A stretch of DNA of 64,000 nt, taken from contig NC_092569.1 of NCBI RefSeq assembly GCF_037975245.1, positions 21,418,001-21,482,000 of the forward strand, in the 5' to 3' direction. The notes beneath the pieces were generated by a model. That model saw only the letters and a program-made list of their open reading frames with translations, was not told the DNA's origin and ran no database searches. This DNA is from Apostichopus japonicus. Lineage: Eukaryota > Echinodermata > Holothuroidea > Aspidochirotida > Stichopodidae. Shown here piece after piece: positions 62,101 to 64,000 of this stretch. Position 1 is the stretch's first letter. Every line of letters starts with the position of its first letter. A program made the translations under genes and the position numbers.

Positions 62101-64000
62101 CTCAGTCCATACAGTGGCGCGATGGCTTGGCGCACTGTAAGAGCTGATGAGCGAGACTCTCTTTTGCATCGCTGGTTCGAACCCCGGTGCTGGCGTCTGA
62201 GTTGCCGATCTTTTACAGCGGGTGCCTGCATAGGGAGCTGTAAGTATTAGTTAATCGGCCTAATATCTCAGTCCATACAGTGGCGCGATGGCTTGGCGCA
62301 CTGTAAGAGCTGATGAGCGAGACTCTCTTTTGCATCGCTGGTTCGAACCCCGGTGCTGGCGTCTGAGTTGCCGATCTTTTACAGCGGGTGCCTGCATAGG
62401 GAGCTGTAAGTATTAGTTAATCGGCCTAATATCTCAGTCCATACAGTGGCGCGATGGCTTGGCGCACTGTAAGAGCTGATGAGCGAGACTCTCTTTTGCA
62501 TCGCTGGTTCGAACCCCGGTGCTGGCGTCTGAGTTGCCGATCTTTTACAGCGGGTGCCTGCATAGGGAGCTGTAAGTATTAGTTAATCGGCCTAATATCT
62601 CAGTCCATACAGTGGCGCGATGGCTTGGCGCACTGTAAGAGCTGATGAGCGAGACTCTCTTTTGCATCGCTGGTTCGAACCCCGGTGCTGGCGTCTGAGT
62701 TGCCGATCTTTTACAGCGGGTGCCTGCATAGGGAGCTGTAAGTATTAGTTAATCGGCCTAATATCTCAGTCCATACAGTGGCGCGATGGCTTGGCGCACT
62801 GTAAGAGCTGATGAGCGAGACTCTCTTTTGCATCGCTGGTTCGAACCCCGGTGCTGGCGTCTGAGTTGCCGATCTTTTACAGCGGGTGCCTGCATAGGGA
62901 GCTGTAAGTATTAGTTAATCGGCCTAATATCTCAGTCCATACAGTGGCGCGATGGCTTGGCGCACTGTAAGAGCTGATGAGCGAGACTCTCTTTTGCATC
63001 GCTGGTTCGAACCCCGGTGCTGGCGTCTGAGTTGCCGATCTTTTACAGCGGGTGCCTGCATAGGGAGCTGTAAGTATTAGTTAATCGGCCTAATATCTCA
63101 GTCCATACAGTGGCGCGATGGCTTGGCGCACTGTAAGAGCTGATGAGCGAGACTCTCTTTTGCATCGCTGGTTCGAACCCCGGTGCTGGCGTCTGAGTTG
63201 CCGATCTTTTACAGCGGGTGCCTGCATAGGGAGCTGTAAGTATTAGTTAATCGGCCTAATATCTCAGTCCATACAGTGGCGCGATGGCTTGGCGCACTGT
63301 AAGAGCTGATGAGCGAGACTCTCTTTTGCATCGCTGGTTCGAACCCCGGTGCTGGCGTCTGAGTTGCCGATCTTTTACAGCGGGTGCCTGCATAGGGAGC
63401 TGTAAGTATTAGTTAATCGGCCTAATATCTCAGTCCATACAGTGGCGCGATGGCTTGGCGCACTGTAAGAGCTGATGAGCGAGACTCTCTTTTGCATCGC
63501 TGGTTCGAACCCCGGTGCTGGCGTCTGAGTTGCCGATCTTTTACAGCGGGTGCCTGCATAGGGAGCTGTAAGTATTAGTTAATCGGCCTAATATCTCAGT
63601 CCATACAGTGGCGCGATGGCTTGGCGCACTGTAAGAGCTGATGAGCGAGACTCTCTTTTGCATCGCTGGTTCGAACCCCGGTGCTGGCGTCTGAGTTGCC
63701 GATCTTTTACAGCGGGTGCCTGCATAGGGAGCTGTAAGTATTAGTTAATCGGCCTAATATCTCAGTCCATACAGTGGCGCGATGGCTTGGCGCACTGTAA
63801 GAGCTGATGAGCGAGACTCTCTTTTGCATCGCTGGTTCGAACCCCGGTGCTGGCGTCTGAGTTGCCGATCTTTTACAGCGGGTGCCTGCATAGGGAGCTG
63901 TAAGTATTAGTTAATCGGCCTAATATCTCAGTCCATACAGTGGCGCGATGGCTTGGCGCACTGTAAGAGCTGATGAGCGAGACTCTCTTTTGCATCGCTG
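59103..64000 (+). repeat. Satellite block, 166-bp subfamily continued (29 units plus 84 bp)
   Basis: Twenty-nine complete 166-bp units, identical in diagnostic states to 48979-57942 (C100, TGAGTT, G31), run to 63916. A partial unit from 63917 is cut by the window edge. No private variant was noticed. Confidence 0.95.

Noticed and set aside
1-64000. CRISPR array
   Set aside because: The repeats are contiguous 164/166-bp units with no unique spacers and no cas genes, and the context is eukaryotic.

Overview
This window is almost entirely one eukaryotic satellite-DNA array. It is made of head-to-tail repeats of a unit that is 164 bp long up to position 48978 and mainly 166 bp after that. By position arithmetic I count 378 complete units, plus units cut by an insertion, by an assembly gap and by the right window edge. 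Both window edges lie inside the array, so its full length is unknown. Unit numbering used throughout: position 1 is the first base of the window (GGCCTAATAT...) and the unit ends at 164 (...TTAATC). Each unit carries a degenerate tRNA-like domain (26-105) with Pol III A-box-like and B-box sequences and a TTTT run just after it, followed by a spacer rich in inverted repeats. There is no bacterial gene content. A tRNA-derived satellite plus a poly(A)-tailed L1/Tx1-type LINE points to an animal, probably an invertebrate or lower vertebrate, but the species cannot be named from the sequence.

Layout. 1-2174: canonical 164-bp units. 2175-3560: a 5'-truncated LINE inserted into one unit, flanked by an 11-bp target-site duplication (ATGGCTTGGCG), with an open C-terminal ORF2 fragment, a polyadenylation signal and a poly(A) tail. 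3571-42786: 238 complete 164-bp units with no length change, divided into long homogeneous blocks that differ by single diagnostic bases (unit positions 8, 47, 57, 100, 144). 42787-42886: exactly 100 N, a scaffold gap that breaks repeat phase. 42887-48978: 164-bp units with other diagnostic bases (92, 100, 155). 48979-64000: a very uniform 166-bp subfamily in which the TTTT after the tRNA-like domain has become TGAGTT, interrupted by one 164-bp chimeric unit at 57943.

Main observations. (1) The unit looks like a whole tRNA-like gene body plus spacer, multiplied hundreds of times. (2) The variant blocks occur in the same order twice (3.7-24.8 kb and 25.8-42.8 kb), a hidden super-repeat of about 24 kb in which block sizes have since changed. 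(3) Private mutations cluster at block junctions. (4) The LINE sits in the A-box region, and its insertion site does not resemble the usual L1 nick site. No gene network exists here. The only protein-coding stretch is the LINE remnant. The many short minus-strand ORFs are by-products of the repeat.
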